A stretch of 64,000 nt of DNA from JAVMKJ01 sp031732855 (GCA_031732855.1 JAVMKJ010000068.1:1-64000); one strand, 5' to 3'. Numbered from the stretch's first letter, positions 17,243 through 25,757 are shown. Notes: generated from the sequence alone by a model not told the origin. Numbers and translations are program-made.

Positions 17243-17794
17243 ATGGCTCCTACCCGCCTGGATATTCCGCTGGCCTGCGTTTTTCCCGGACGCTTGCCGA
17301 CTGTCGAGCGTTACGCCGCCGCGTTGCGGTTTCTGGGTCTGGAATCGGGCGATGTCGTGGCGATGCGGCTGGATCCCGCGGCGCCCGAAGCGATCCGCGT
17401 GCGACGAGCTTGCTGGCATGTGGGCGCCGCAGTCGCGCTGTTGCCGGAGGAATCACACGCCACCTCGGCGCTCGATGCCCTCTTGACGCTGTTTACCCTC
17501 ACCCTGTTAATCGGACGGTGCGGAGAGGAACAAGCGTTGGATGCCCTGGGCGAACGGCTCGGCGTCGAATACGTCCTGACCGTCGGATCCCGAGGGGAAG
17601 GTTGTCTGGACGACTTCGCGGTTCTCGCCGATTCCCGGGTCGAACGCGCTTCATGCCCTCATCCCCATCCTGTCGTATGGACTTGGGCCGAGGCACATGG
17701 TGATGGACGATGGCGACAACTGGATCACGGTGAACGCGTGGTTGCTGGGACCGTCGTGGCCAATGCCGCTGAAATGCCAAACCTCCGTGCGTAG
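17243..17794 (+). CDS. Hypothetical protein, possible AMP-binding-like N-terminal fold
   Basis: 183 residues. Residues 18-70 faintly resemble the start of ANL (acyl-CoA synthetase) enzymes (RYAAALRFLGLESGDVVAMR, ACWHVGAAVALLPEE), but no ATP-binding or catalytic motif is present and the protein is far too short to be an enzyme of that class. It is divergent from the HTH gene across an AT-rich box, an arrangement repeated at 59.9-61.4 kb with a different plus-strand gene. Function unknown. Confidence 0.5.
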   Translation: MAPTRLDIPLACVFPGRLPTVERYAAALRFLGLESGDVVAMRLDPAAPEAIRVRRACWHVGAAVALLPEESHATSALDALLTLFTLTLLIGRCGEEQALDALGERLGVEYVLTVGSRGEGCLDDFAVLADSRVERASCPHPHPVVWTWAEAHGDGRWRQLDHGERVVAGTVVANAAEMPNLRA

Positions 17795-18025
17795 CCTTCC
17801 TTCTGGTAGCGTTTTCGTCAACGACCTTGGAACCAGGGGAAGCTGATAAACGCTGGGTGCGTAACCGGGGTTGCTGGTTTTTGTCTTCTTCTTTCAAAAC
17901 ACACGGGTTCTCACACGCGCGTATGCGCGTGTGTGTTGAATATATCTTGAATATATATGAGAAAGAGCGTTCTCGGAAAAAGTTGTTAATTTTCAATTTA
18001 TTACAAGACTTTTTTTGGAAAAAAT
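17795..18025. other. AT-rich lead-in to the replication origin
   Basis: No convincing gene. A near-palindrome ACACGCGCGTATGCGCGTGT lies at about 17916-17936, followed by TATATC/ATATAT stretches and a T-rich segment up to the first iteron. The high A+T content beside iterons is typical of the region melted at an iteron-type origin. Confidence 0.5.
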
Positions 18026-18494
18026 TTTTGTCAAAATACTCACTTTCTTTTGTCAAAATACTCACTTTCTTTTGTCAAAANNNNNNNNNNNNNNNNNNNN
18101 NNNNNNNNNNNNNNNNNNNNNNNNNNNNNNNNNNNNNNNNNNNNNNNNNNNNNNNNNNNNNNNNNNNNNNNNNNNNNNNNTACTCACCTCCCCCCGGTCG
18201 GAACACTGGTTTCTTTTGTCAAAATACTCACCTCCCCCCGGTCGGAACACTGGTTTCTTTTGTCAAAATACTCACCTCCTCAAGCAATTCCCGGTTCAGT
18301 AGGGGAACGGTCATTTAAGAGTTCCTAAGATATTATTTTAGTTATAAAAATGTGAGATAACCTCTCGCATTTCACCAGCACGAACATTCCTTTCCTGCAA
18401 GCTTGCTCGATAAGCAAGTATCCAGCACCCGCTTGATCGTCAAACTACATCTGCCATGGTTTCAAGTGTGGCGGGGTTTTTGTCAAAATACTCA
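18026..18494. repeat. Iteron array of the replication origin (oriV)
   Basis: The 17-bp repeat TTTTGTCAAAATACTCA starts at 18026, 18048, 18070 (cut by the N gap), 18170 by inference (its tail resumes at 18181), 18214, 18258 and 18478. Spacing is 22 bp on the left, 44 bp on the right, and 220 bp to the last copy, all multiples of 22. The repeat contains a small palindrome TTTTG-T-CAAAA. In the 44-bp units the extra spacer is CCTCCCCCCGGTCGGAACAC-like. The array lies downstream of the convergent repA 3' end and is the best candidate origin. Confidence 0.85.
18081..18180. other. Assembly gap of 100 N within the iteron array
   Basis: The left flank ends TTTTGTCAAAA and the right flank starts TACTCACC, which together make one complete iteron. 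The run of exactly 100 N is therefore probably a placeholder where repeats stopped the assembly; the true number of iterons is unknown. Confidence 0.9.
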
Positions 18495-18607
18495 GCCTTG
18501 GCGAAGGTGTGCGCTTGCTGTTAGGTGTAGTTACGCCGAGTCATGAAACTGCCTGAATCAGGCTCTGAGCTTTAGTCGGCAAAGTTGCCGACTGATCCTG
18601 GGGAAGG

Positions 18608-18627
18608 ATTATTGGACGTCCAATAAT
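18608..18627. promoter_or_regulatory. Perfect 20-bp palindrome
   Basis: ATTATTGGACGTCCAATAAT is a perfect 20-base palindrome between the iteron array and the repA 3' end. Candidate roles are a dimeric-protein operator (RepA or ParB) or a parS-like site. No other copy was noticed in the window. Confidence 0.5.
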
Positions 18628-18704
18628 TCGACGTGGCGTTTCCAGATTGAAGGACTTTGCCTCTGGTCACCTGGGAAACGTCTGGGTGTAAGTTTTTGTA
18701 AGTT

Positions 18705-18780
18705 GGAAATATCTATATATATGATATTCTATTTAAAGAATAACTATATATAGTATTTCCAGTCATTCCATAGCTGGAAT
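18705..18780. repeat. Inverted repeats downstream of repA
   Basis: An interrupted inverted repeat GGAAATA..CTATATA / TATATAG.TATTTCC spans 18705-18760, and a second palindrome ATTCCATAGCTGGAAT spans 18765-18780, ending 15 bases from the repA stop codon. They may form the repA terminator or extra origin structure. Confidence 0.45.
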
Positions 18781-18794
18781 ATCTGTATCCTGGA

Positions 18795-20339
18795 TCAACC
18801 GGGATTTTGTTGCCGCCACTGCTCGAAGGAGGGCACCTGGTGCTGTTGAACCAGGATCTGATCAACCCGCACCCGAATCAGGAATCGCGCCCCGATCCCG
18901 CTGGCTTCATCACCTAGCCCTTGGCGAGCCTGCTCCTCAAGGGCGGCCAGCGCCTCAGCGCCCATCGCCTGGCGAAGGCGCAGCAGTTCCGAACGATAGA
19001 ATTGCTGGTAACGATCCTGATGCTGGCGTTCCCGCCGTTCGCTGACTTGCGCCATCTCCCGTTCGTGGTGCTGCCGTTCCTGGACGCGCCGCGCTTCAAA
19101 CGCCGCTGCATACTGCCGAATGCCGCCGAAGCTGCGGATATCGAATCCCGTCCTTCTCGCTTCGGCCAGGGCAAAATCCACCCAGGCTTGCAGGTCCTCG
19201 AAGGAGTGGTTCTCCAGCAACGCCGCCGCGAACGCGGTTTCCTTGTTCGAGAAGATCGCTTCGTCCACGGTGTCCGTTCGGTAGAGCCGGCGGTAGAAGT
19301 AGGCCACCAGTTCCATCGGCCGCTGGATCGTTTGCTCGTCCTGGGTTTTGCGAACCAGCATCGGTGGTTGCTGGTGGGGAGCGTAAAATTGGTGATAGTC
19401 CTCGAAAAAACTACTTCCCGGCCAAAAGGAAAGGTTAAAGCCGGTTTTGTCAGCGTTTTTCCTGATTTCCCAGGATCGGATCAGGCCGCACTGCTTGAGA
19501 GCTTGCATGTGTCGCCCCAACTGGTTGCTCACGATGAGGGACTTGTAACGCTCCGGCTTGATGTCGCCCAGCCACGTCCGGCAAATAGCGGCGTAATCCT
19601 TGGTAAATGAAATATCCGGCGATGGATTTTTGCTGTAAAGATTGGAGAAATGGAAAAATAATCGCTTGAACAGCGCTGCGCCGATCGGTTCCAGGCCGGT
19701 CATCCGGGTGAAGTTGAGGCAAAAGCTGTAGCGACTGTTGAGGGACTTGATGATGGCTGGATGCAGATGAAAGACGCACTGCTGGATCTTTTCCCCCCGA
19801 CCGGAAAACAGGCAGGAGTCCACGATGTAGAAGGTGATGACCTGCCAGTCCTTGTTGCCCTTGTCGAAAAAGGAACACCAAACCTTGGTGGAATTCAACT
19901 GCATTGCGGCCCGAAACAGGTTTTGGGACTGCCAGCCGCCGAACGAAGCATGGCCGCATAGCTCCATTAGTTCCCGTTTGCTGAACGACACATGCTCGGG
20001 GGCCGGATACCCGTAGTCGGTCAGCTTTTTCATGATGGCCTGCAACAGCTTGTAGGCCAACACCGACGGGTAACCGTAAGTGGGATGCGGTTCGATGGTG
20101 ATCGGCTGTTCCACGATCGAACCCGCCTGCTTGAGCTTCTCGATGAAGGTTTGGCGATCCCGCCGCTTCGCCGCTGCCTTGGGGTCGAGGCAAAAGTAAA
20201 AGCCCTCCACCCGCAACAAATTGATCTCGTGAAAGAGTTGATCTTCTTCCAGCGGGAGCAACCGGCCCGATTCATCACTCTGGCCGAAGTCGAGTTCCGC
20301 GTTCTCCGGGAGGGTTCGCAGGGAGGTTTTGCTGGGCAT
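18795..20339 (-). CDS. Plasmid replication initiator (RepA-like)
   Basis: 514 residues. The central part (about 60-330) resembles winged-helix plasmid initiators (FSKRELMELCG, SLIVSNQLGRHMQALKQCGL, LSFWPG), and the C-terminal 180 residues are helical and charged. Its location beside an iteron array, downstream of parB in the same operon, supports initiation of replication at those iterons. The precise initiator family was not recognised. The stop codon is about 300 bases from the nearest iteron. It starts 20 bases after the parB stop codon. Confidence 0.75.
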   Translation of the reverse strand: MPSKTSLRTLPENAELDFGQSDESGRLLPLEEDQLFHEINLLRVEGFYFCLDPKAAAKRRDRQTFIEKLKQAGSIVEQPITIEPHPTYGYPSVLAYKLLQAIMKKLTDYGYPAPEHVSFSKRELMELCGHASFGGWQSQNLFRAAMQLNSTKVWCSFFDKGNKDWQVITFYIVDSCLFSGRGEKIQQCVFHLHPAIIKSLNSRYSFCLNFTRMTGLEPIGAALFKRLFFHFSNLYSKNPSPDISFTKDYAAICRTWLGDIKPERYKSLIVSNQLGRHMQALKQCGLIRSWEIRKNADKTGFNLSFWPGSSFFEDYHQFYAPHQQPPMLVRKTQDEQTIQRPMELVAYFYRRLYRTDTVDEAIFSNKETAFAAALLENHSFEDLQAWVDFALAEARRTGFDIRSFGGIRQYAAAFEARRVQERQHHEREMAQVSERRERQHQDRYQQFYRSELLRLRQAMGAEALAALEEQARQGLGDEASGIGARFLIRVRVDQILVQQHQVPSFEQWRQQNPG

Positions 20340-20359
20340 GGGCGATAGATTGGGTGATT

Positions 20360-21208
20360 TCAGCTTTCGTAATCGGTATCGTCGGTTTCGACATCCGGCG
20401 GTTCAGGCGTCATGCCGGCCACAATAGCGTGTAAACGCTCGCAGAGGGCCGCCAGTGCGTTGTAATCGTCCAAAGGTATCCGGGTGGCCACCGGCGCTTC
20501 CAGGCGCTCCAAGGCGATTTTAAGCCGCTTGCAGGCCTTGATGACCTCGAGGGTTGAAAAAGGCGGCGACTCACCCTGCTTTTGGGCGGCGCGCTCCGTC
20601 CTGGCGGCTTTGACGTTGGCAATCCGGCCGTCCTTGATGGCGGCCCACAACCGCAACTGTTCCGCCTCACTTTTCATGGCCGCGATTTCCACCAGCAGCG
20701 ATTTGCTGGAGCGCGGCGCGGCGCGGTACTCGGCCCTGATCGTTTCAGGAAGATTCAGGAGACCCAGGACCTGACTGACGGCCGCCTGGGATTTCCCGAC
20801 CACTTGCCCCAACTGTTCCTGCGTGTAGCGATGGCGATCCATCATCCGCGCCAGGGCCTCGGCCTCCTCAAGCGGATTCAAGTCCTCGCGCTGGATGTTT
20901 TCGATGAGCGCGATTTCCTCGGCGTCGCCTGTCGTCACGATGGCCGGAATCGTGGATCGCCCCAACCGTTCGAACGCCCGGAACCGTCGTTCGCCGGCCA
21001 CCAGCAAGTACGTTCCGTCGTCCAGGCGTTTGACGGTGATCGGCTGGATGAGGCCGTGCCGCTCGATGGAGGCCGCCAGTTCGATCAGGCTCTCTTCGCT
21101 GAACGTCTTGCGCGGCTGATCCGGATTGGGATGGAGGTCATGCAGTTCGATTTCCACGATCCGGGGCCGGTCGGCAACCGTCCTGAGGCGGGTTTTGGGC
21201 GAGTTCAT
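20360..21208 (-). CDS. parB: ParB/Spo0J-family partition protein
   Basis: 282 residues. An N-terminal ParB/sulfiredoxin-like CTPase domain is clear (LHPNPDQPRKTF, GLIQPITVKR, YLLVAGERRFRA, ALIENIQREDLNPLEEAEAL), followed by the helix-turn-helix (YTQEQLGQVVGKSQAAVSQVLGLLNLP) and a C-terminal dimerisation region. No ParA lies next to it in the same operon; the nearest ATPase is the divergent ParF-like gene at 21769. Order in the operon is RHH protein, parB, repA. Confidence 0.9.
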   Translation of the reverse strand: MNSPKTRLRTVADRPRIVEIELHDLHPNPDQPRKTFSEESLIELAASIERHGLIQPITVKRLDDGTYLLVAGERRFRAFERLGRSTIPAIVTTGDAEEIALIENIQREDLNPLEEAEALARMMDRHRYTQEQLGQVVGKSQAAVSQVLGLLNLPETIRAEYRAAPRSSKSLLVEIAAMKSEAEQLRLWAAIKDGRIANVKAARTERAAQKQGESPPFSTLEVIKACKRLKIALERLEAPVATRIPLDDYNALAALCERLHAIVAGMTPEPPDVETDDTDYES

Positions 21209-21239
21209 GATGATCGAAAGGGAGCCTGACGATGACCGC

Positions 21240-21608
21240 TCAGGTCATGAGCTTTATGGGTGCATCGTTATGGGCAGCCGCGAGCGGGGCAGCGTCCTTC
21301 GCAGGTTGGCTACCCGTTATTTTCGTTCGAGGACCGGCAAATCGTGCGGATTCCAGCAGGACTTCTTCGCTCCCGGTTTCGATCATTGGGAATACCGACG
21401 TTGCTTCGAGGGGATGCCGTATCAGTCGGTCCAGCCGCTCTTCGTCTTCTTGCTGCCGCTTGAGCCGTCGATAGGTCAGATACACCCGGAACATTTCACG
21501 AAATAGTTCGCTTTTGGTACGGTGTTCTTCCTCTGCCACGCGATCCAATTCCTCGGCCATCGTTGGTGGAACGGAGAAGCCCACCATCCGCGAGATTCGT
21601 GTCGTCAC
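21240..21608 (-). CDS. Ribbon-helix-helix DNA-binding protein
   Basis: 122 residues with an N-terminal CopG/Arc-type ribbon-helix-helix (RMVGFSVPPTMAEELDRVA, then KSELFREMFRVYL) and a low-complexity tail. GTG start at 21608 with a GAGGGTGAAG ribosome site. It precedes parB by about 30 bases and probably regulates the parB-repA operon or acts in partition. Confidence 0.7.
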   Translation of the reverse strand: MTTRISRMVGFSVPPTMAEELDRVAEEEHRTKSELFREMFRVYLTYRRLKRQQEDEERLDRLIRHPLEATSVFPMIETGSEEVLLESARFAGPRTKITGSQPAKDAAPLAAAHNDAPIKLMT

Positions 21609-21718
21609 CCTTCACCCTCTTGCTGATAATCAATGATCAACAAAGATAATCACTCTATCTCAATTTTAGCGCAACTGAAGCCTGTTTGTTGGATTAGGAA
21701 TCGCTTGATCTTGACTTC

Positions 21719-21758
21719 ATGAGTATGTGAGTATATGAGTATCCTTACTGATACTCAC
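21719..21758. promoter_or_regulatory. ACTC-box operator/centromere candidate upstream of parF-like gene
   Basis: On the minus strand the sequence reads ATACTCATATACTCACATAC followed by TCAT: three ACTC boxes (21721, 21729 and 21737 on the plus strand as GAGT) with 4-bp AT-rich spacers, plus one plus-strand ACTC at 21753. It ends 11 bases before the parF-like start. In TP228, ParG binds ACTC tetramers with 4-bp AT-rich spacers at the same position. Confidence 0.65.
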
Positions 21759-21768
21759 GGGAACGAGC

Positions 21769-22404
21769 ATGACGGTCATTGCGGTGTTGAACGAAAAAGG
21801 CGGGGTAGGCAAGACCACCATCGCCACCAACCTCACCCGGGGTTTTCAACTGGCGGGCGAGGCGGTGATCCTGATTGACAGCGACCCCCAAGGCAGCGCG
21901 CGTGACTGGTACGCCGCTGCCGGCGAAGACAACGCGCTCCCGCCGGTGGTCGGCATGGATCGGTCGCCGCTGTTCAAAAACCTCAAGAGCGTCACCCAGG
22001 GCTTTGCCTGGGCGATCATCGATGGGTCGCCGGGCATCGAGGAACTGGCGGTGGCGGCCCTCAAGGTGGCCGACCGGGTGCTGATTCCGGTCCAACCCTC
22101 GCCTTACGATATCTGGGCCGCCGAATCCCTGGTCGAGTTGGTCAAAGCCCGTCAGGAGGTCACCGACGGAAAACTGAAAGCGGCATTTCTGGTATCGCGG
22201 CAGATCGTGGGTACCAAACTCGCCGGCGAGATCCGGGCGGCCCTAGAGGGTTATGGGCTACCGATTTTTAAAGCTTTTACCAGCCAGCGGGTGGTCTACG
22301 CCAACAGCGCCGCCCAGGGGTCCACCGTACTGGATGCCGAACCGCAGGGGGCGGCGGCCGAAGAAATTCGGACGCTGGTCGAGGAGATTCGGGCATGGCG
22401 TTGA
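21769..22404 (+). CDS. ParF-like (type Ib ParA) partition ATPase
   Basis: 211 residues with a deviant Walker A (NEKGGVGKTTIATNL, residues about 8-22), Walker A' DSDPQGSARDW and a SPGIEELA segment. It lacks the N-terminal helix-turn-helix of type Ia ParA, so it fits type Ib (ParF of TP228 has 206 residues). It overlaps by 10 bases the small ribbon-helix-helix gene that follows, as in parFG. It would form filaments or gradients that move plasmid copies apart. Confidence 0.88.
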   Translation: MTVIAVLNEKGGVGKTTIATNLTRGFQLAGEAVILIDSDPQGSARDWYAAAGEDNALPPVVGMDRSPLFKNLKSVTQGFAWAIIDGSPGIEELAVAALKVADRVLIPVQPSPYDIWAAESLVELVKARQEVTDGKLKAAFLVSRQIVGTKLAGEIRAALEGYGLPIFKAFTSQRVVYANSAAQGSTVLDAEPQGAAAEEIRTLVEEIRAWR

Positions 22405-22628
22405 AAGCAGGCCGACCGACGGGAAGAACCTCCGAGCATATCGACCGGGTGCGACAGCAACTGGCCGTGGCAGATGGCGAGGCGCGGCTGAACGTGCGGA
22501 TGCCCAAATCGGAATATCGGCGCCTGCGGCGATTCGCTCTGGAGGCCGACATGAGCGTTTCGGATGTGGTTCGAGTCGCCTTGAAGGAGTATATGAGCAA
22601 AACCACCGATGATTCGGTGAGTCAATAA
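22395..22628 (+). CDS. ParG-like ribbon-helix-helix centromere-binding protein
   Basis: 77 residues: a flexible basic N terminus (about 1-30) and a C-terminal ribbon-helix-helix (ARLNVRMPKSEYRRLRRFAL, then SVSDVVRVALKEYM). Size, layout and position match ParG (76 residues in TP228), which binds ACTC tetramers at the partition site and represses its own operon. An ACTC-type array starts within its last codons. Confidence 0.75.
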   Translation: MALKAGRPTGRTSEHIDRVRQQLAVADGEARLNVRMPKSEYRRLRRFALEADMSVSDVVRVALKEYMSKTTDDSVSQ

Positions 22629-22672
22629 GTCAATGAGTCAACCATCTAGTGAGTCGGTGAGTCGGTGAGTCG
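22619..22672. repeat. ACTC octamer array 2 (minus orientation)
   Basis: GAGT boxes (ACTC on the minus strand) at 22619, 22635, 22651, 22659 and 22667, with a one-mismatch AAGT at 22627, all on an 8-bp register. It begins in the 3' end of the parG-like gene and ends 22 bases before the next gene. Confidence 0.75.
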
Positions 22673-22693
22673 AGGGATCGGGAAGGAAAAACC

Positions 22694-23134
22694 ATGAGTG
22701 GAGCCAGCGAGATCTATCATCAGGACTTTCACGCCTGGGCGATGCGCAATGCCGAACTGATCCGACAGGGGCGTTTGGCCGAGATCGATGGGGAGCACGT
22801 CGCCGAGGAGCTGGAGAGCATGGGGAAGAGCCAACAGCGCGCCTTGGGCAGTCGGCTGACGGTACTGCTGGCGCATTTACTAAAATGGCGCCACCAGCCC
22901 GGGGGACGCGGCGCCAGTTGGCGCAACACGATCACTCTCCAGCGCATCGAACTGGAAGAACTGCTCGAGGAAAACCCCAGCTTGCACCCCATGCTGCCTG
23001 CCGTGGCGCCCGGCGCCTATCGGAAAGCCCGCTTGTGGGCCGCCAATGAAACGCAGTTGGACTTGGGGACTTTCCCGACGATTTGCCCCTTCGGGCTGGA
23101 AGAAATGCTGGATGAGGACTTTTGGCCGGACTGA
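22694..23134 (+). CDS. DUF29-family protein
   Basis: 146 residues matching the DUF29 pattern: YHQDFHAWAMRNAELIRQGR, DGEHVAEELESMGKSQQRAL, LLAHLLKWRHQP and an IELEELLEENPSL segment. The family is common in cyanobacteria and proteobacteria, often on mobile elements, and its function is unknown. The ATG at 22694 follows a GGAAGGAAAAACC leader. Follows the parFG-like genes and precedes another small gene by 23 bases. Confidence 0.8.
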   Translation: MSGASEIYHQDFHAWAMRNAELIRQGRLAEIDGEHVAEELESMGKSQQRALGSRLTVLLAHLLKWRHQPGGRGASWRNTITLQRIELEELLEENPSLHPMLPAVAPGAYRKARLWAANETQLDLGTFPTICPFGLEEMLDEDFWPD

Positions 23135-23157
23135 CCGGAATACGGTGGGGAGGAAAG

Positions 23158-23439
23158 ATGGCGCTCGACGTGGTGGATCATGTGTTGCTGGGCATGGCTC
23201 AGCGCCAGCACGAGCGGTTTCTGAAGCAGTTGCGCGATGGTGAGTTGCGCGAACTGCGCGAGCGGTTGGCGACCAAGACGGCGGCCAACGAGGGTCATCT
23301 GGCGATCATTAACGCCTTGGTGGATGCTTACGAGCGAGGAGATCGTACTACGGTTGACAACATTCTGAGTGACTATGGGTACCGTAATACGATTTACCGA
23401 GCGGCATTCAACCCAGTCTACAATGCACTCAAGCCCTAA
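23158..23439 (+). CDS. Hypothetical small helical protein
   Basis: 93 residues, predicted all helical, with a hydrophilic middle (RELRERLATKTAANEG). GGGGAGGAAAG lies just before the ATG. Not recognised. It converges with, and overlaps by 4 bases, the traY/dotA-like gene on the minus strand. Confidence 0.55.
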   Translation: MALDVVDHVLLGMAQRQHERFLKQLRDGELRELRERLATKTAANEGHLAIINALVDAYERGDRTTVDNILSDYGYRNTIYRAAFNPVYNALKP

Positions 23440-25757
23440 CGACCCGAACTATTCTCATCTGCTCTTGATTCCACTGGCTGCACGGACGCCGTCGTATCCA
23501 GCCGCTTCAAATCAGGCACCCGATTGGCTCGCCAGCGCTGGATTCCCCCTTCCACCGTCTTCACCCCCGAACGCAAAGCGCCTTCCGACCGATGGCCCAG
23601 TTCGGCGGTGTCCAGAGCCTGCTCCAACGCGCCGCCGAGCCAGCGCAAGGCAGCATCCGGCAGGCGATGGATCAGGCCAAAGCATTTCAGAGTGAGGTCC
23701 ACCGCGACCAGCACGAACACCACCAGCAGGCCGGTGACCACCACCGGGCCGGTGACGTTGCCGCTGGCGGCATTGATCGCCGCTACGATGAACAGCCCGC
23801 TGACCAGTTGCAGCAGGTAATAGCTGATGATCGTCGCGGCTAGCAGGCCGAACACCATCAGCGCCGGCCGCAGCAGCAGCGCCAGCAGCAAGAGGTAGCC
23901 GTTCAGCGTTTCGGCGGTGAAACCCTTGCCGTTGCGCAGGTGCCAGATCGCCCACAGGGGCGCCGCCAGCAGGGCCTCGAACACCAGCAACACCCACTGC
24001 AGCGCCCCGACGGTCCAGATGATGAACGGCGCCAGGGGAAGATAAATCGCCGCCATCAGGGCGAAGGCGAGGAGGGCGAGGGCGATCATGCCGACGATCA
24101 GCCCGCCCAGCGACAGCGCCCCACCGGTTTTTCCGTCCCATTGGCCCAGTACGTCGGTTATACCGCCGACGAGGGTCGCCAGCTTGCCGGCGGGCATGAT
24201 CTGCACGAGCGCGGTGGCGCCAACCAGCGTCAGCACGGCCGCCAGCAGGGCGTGCCCCAGGCTGGCCAGGGCGAACAGCGGATGCACCGTGCCGAACAGG
24301 TGGTGCTGGATCCAGTCCAGGGTCCAGCGCAGAAAGCCGCGCGAGGCGTCGTCGAGCCGACTGTTGTTCGGATCGCCCTTGAGCAGGCCGGCGTCCCGGT
24401 CGGTTTCCGCTTCGGCCAGCAGGGCGGTCAGGCGGTCGAGGGTATGACGGTACGTTTCCACGTCCTCCAGCGGCAGTTTTTCCCAGGCCCGGATGGGATA
24501 GGGCTCCGGCACGTTCAGGGCCAGCTTGTTTTGGTATTCGCCGAGGGCGGCCAACCGGTAGAACCAACTGCCCGCCGAGAGCCAACCCTCGTCCTTGGCC
24601 GCCGCCGCAAACTCCGCGAAAGCGCGCTGTCCGGCCAAATCGACCGCGACCAGGATCTCGGCCTGCAGATTCTGCACGTAGTGTTCGGCGGCGGCATCGA
24701 TCAGGCTCAGACACTGCCGGTGGGTCAACCGGCCGGTGGGATCGGTCACGCACTCGGTCAGGGCGCCCTGGCCCTGGACGATGCGCTCGGCCAGGGGCTT
24801 GAGTTCCTCGCGCAGCCGCAGCGCCGTCCGTTCGTGCGCCGCCATCAGCGTGGCGGCGAGGGCTTCGCGCACGTCGTCGGCGAATCCGAACAATCGCGCT
24901 ACCCAGTGCAGGAAGCCGTCCAGCGCGTCGAGACCGGTGGCGCCCTGCTCGGGCTCGATGCCCTGATGCGGTTCGCGAATGACGAAGCCGCCGCAGGCCG
25001 CCTCGCCCATGCCGGTCACCGACCAGCGTCCGCCCCGTTCCTGGTAATGGCCCAGTTCGCCGGCGCGACTGACATAACGGACCTCGTAGCGCGCGGTTCC
25101 CCGCGCCGGTAAAGTCTTCACCACCTGCTCGCAAACGTTGGAGGCCAGCATCGCCACGGCCAGTTGCCGCGCCTGGGGTGGGGGCGGCGGTGCGAAAATC
25201 GTGGTTTTGGCGAACTGATCGACCGCCGTCGACCAGACGGCGTCGGCCAGGCCGACCCCACTCAGCGTGACCCACAACACGATCACCTGGATGAAACTGT
25301 AACCGTTGACCAGCGGGATCAGCATCGAGGCGGAGAGGACGATCCGGATCGGGGTCCAGGTGGTGGAACGGTCCTGGCCGAGGGCCTCGCCCTCGTGGGC
25401 GGTGTCGAGCAGCGCCGCAACCAGCTTGACGAACACGACGACCCCCAGCAGGAACAGCAGGAAGCCATTGAACAGCGAAAACATCTCGCCGAACGGCCCA
25501 CGGTCGCTGGCGCTCAGGCCGTCGGCCAAGCGAACCCGGCCGATCACTGACCCCAGGATACCTTGCAACAGGTGGAGGCTGATATCGCCGCCGGCAGGTT
25601 CGAGGTTCCGGGTCGGGTCGAAGGCATAAGCCGGTTCGGACGAAGACGGGGCCGCCTGGGCATGCGCGGGGGAAAGCGGCGCCAACAGCGCGACCGCGAA
25701 CAAGGCCACTGGCAACAACGCCAGGCGAAAAGCGAATTCAACGGTCGGCCGGTTCAT
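23436..25757 (-). CDS. TraY/DotA-family type IV secretion membrane protein
   Basis: 773 residues. A signal peptide (about 1-33) is followed by an N-terminal membrane pair (FNGFLLFLLGVVVFVKLVAA; a second near VLSASMLIPLVNGYSFIQVI), a large periplasmic domain and a C-terminal cluster of hydrophobic segments. This is the topology of DotA and IncI TraY, polytopic proteins of the inner-membrane channel. It overlaps the upstream TraX-like gene by 20 bases; traX-traY adjacency matches IncI plasmids. Confidence 0.85.
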   Translation of the reverse strand: MNRPTVEFAFRLALLPVALFAVALLAPLSPAHAQAAPSSSEPAYAFDPTRNLEPAGGDISLHLLQGILGSVIGRVRLADGLSASDRGPFGEMFSLFNGFLLFLLGVVVFVKLVAALLDTAHEGEALGQDRSTTWTPIRIVLSASMLIPLVNGYSFIQVIVLWVTLSGVGLADAVWSTAVDQFAKTTIFAPPPPPQARQLAVAMLASNVCEQVVKTLPARGTARYEVRYVSRAGELGHYQERGGRWSVTGMGEAACGGFVIREPHQGIEPEQGATGLDALDGFLHWVARLFGFADDVREALAATLMAAHERTALRLREELKPLAERIVQGQGALTECVTDPTGRLTHRQCLSLIDAAAEHYVQNLQAEILVAVDLAGQRAFAEFAAAAKDEGWLSAGSWFYRLAALGEYQNKLALNVPEPYPIRAWEKLPLEDVETYRHTLDRLTALLAEAETDRDAGLLKGDPNNSRLDDASRGFLRWTLDWIQHHLFGTVHPLFALASLGHALLAAVLTLVGATALVQIMPAGKLATLVGGITDVLGQWDGKTGGALSLGGLIVGMIALALLAFALMAAIYLPLAPFIIWTVGALQWVLLVFEALLAAPLWAIWHLRNGKGFTAETLNGYLLLLALLLRPALMVFGLLAATIISYYLLQLVSGLFIVAAINAASGNVTGPVVVTGLLVVFVLVAVDLTLKCFGLIHRLPDAALRWLGGALEQALDTAELGHRSEGALRSGVKTVEGGIQRWRANRVPDLKRLDTTASVQPVESRADENSSGR

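Noticed and set aside
18015..18328. Plus-strand frames through the N gap
   Set aside because: They are translated iterons and gap symbols, not genes.
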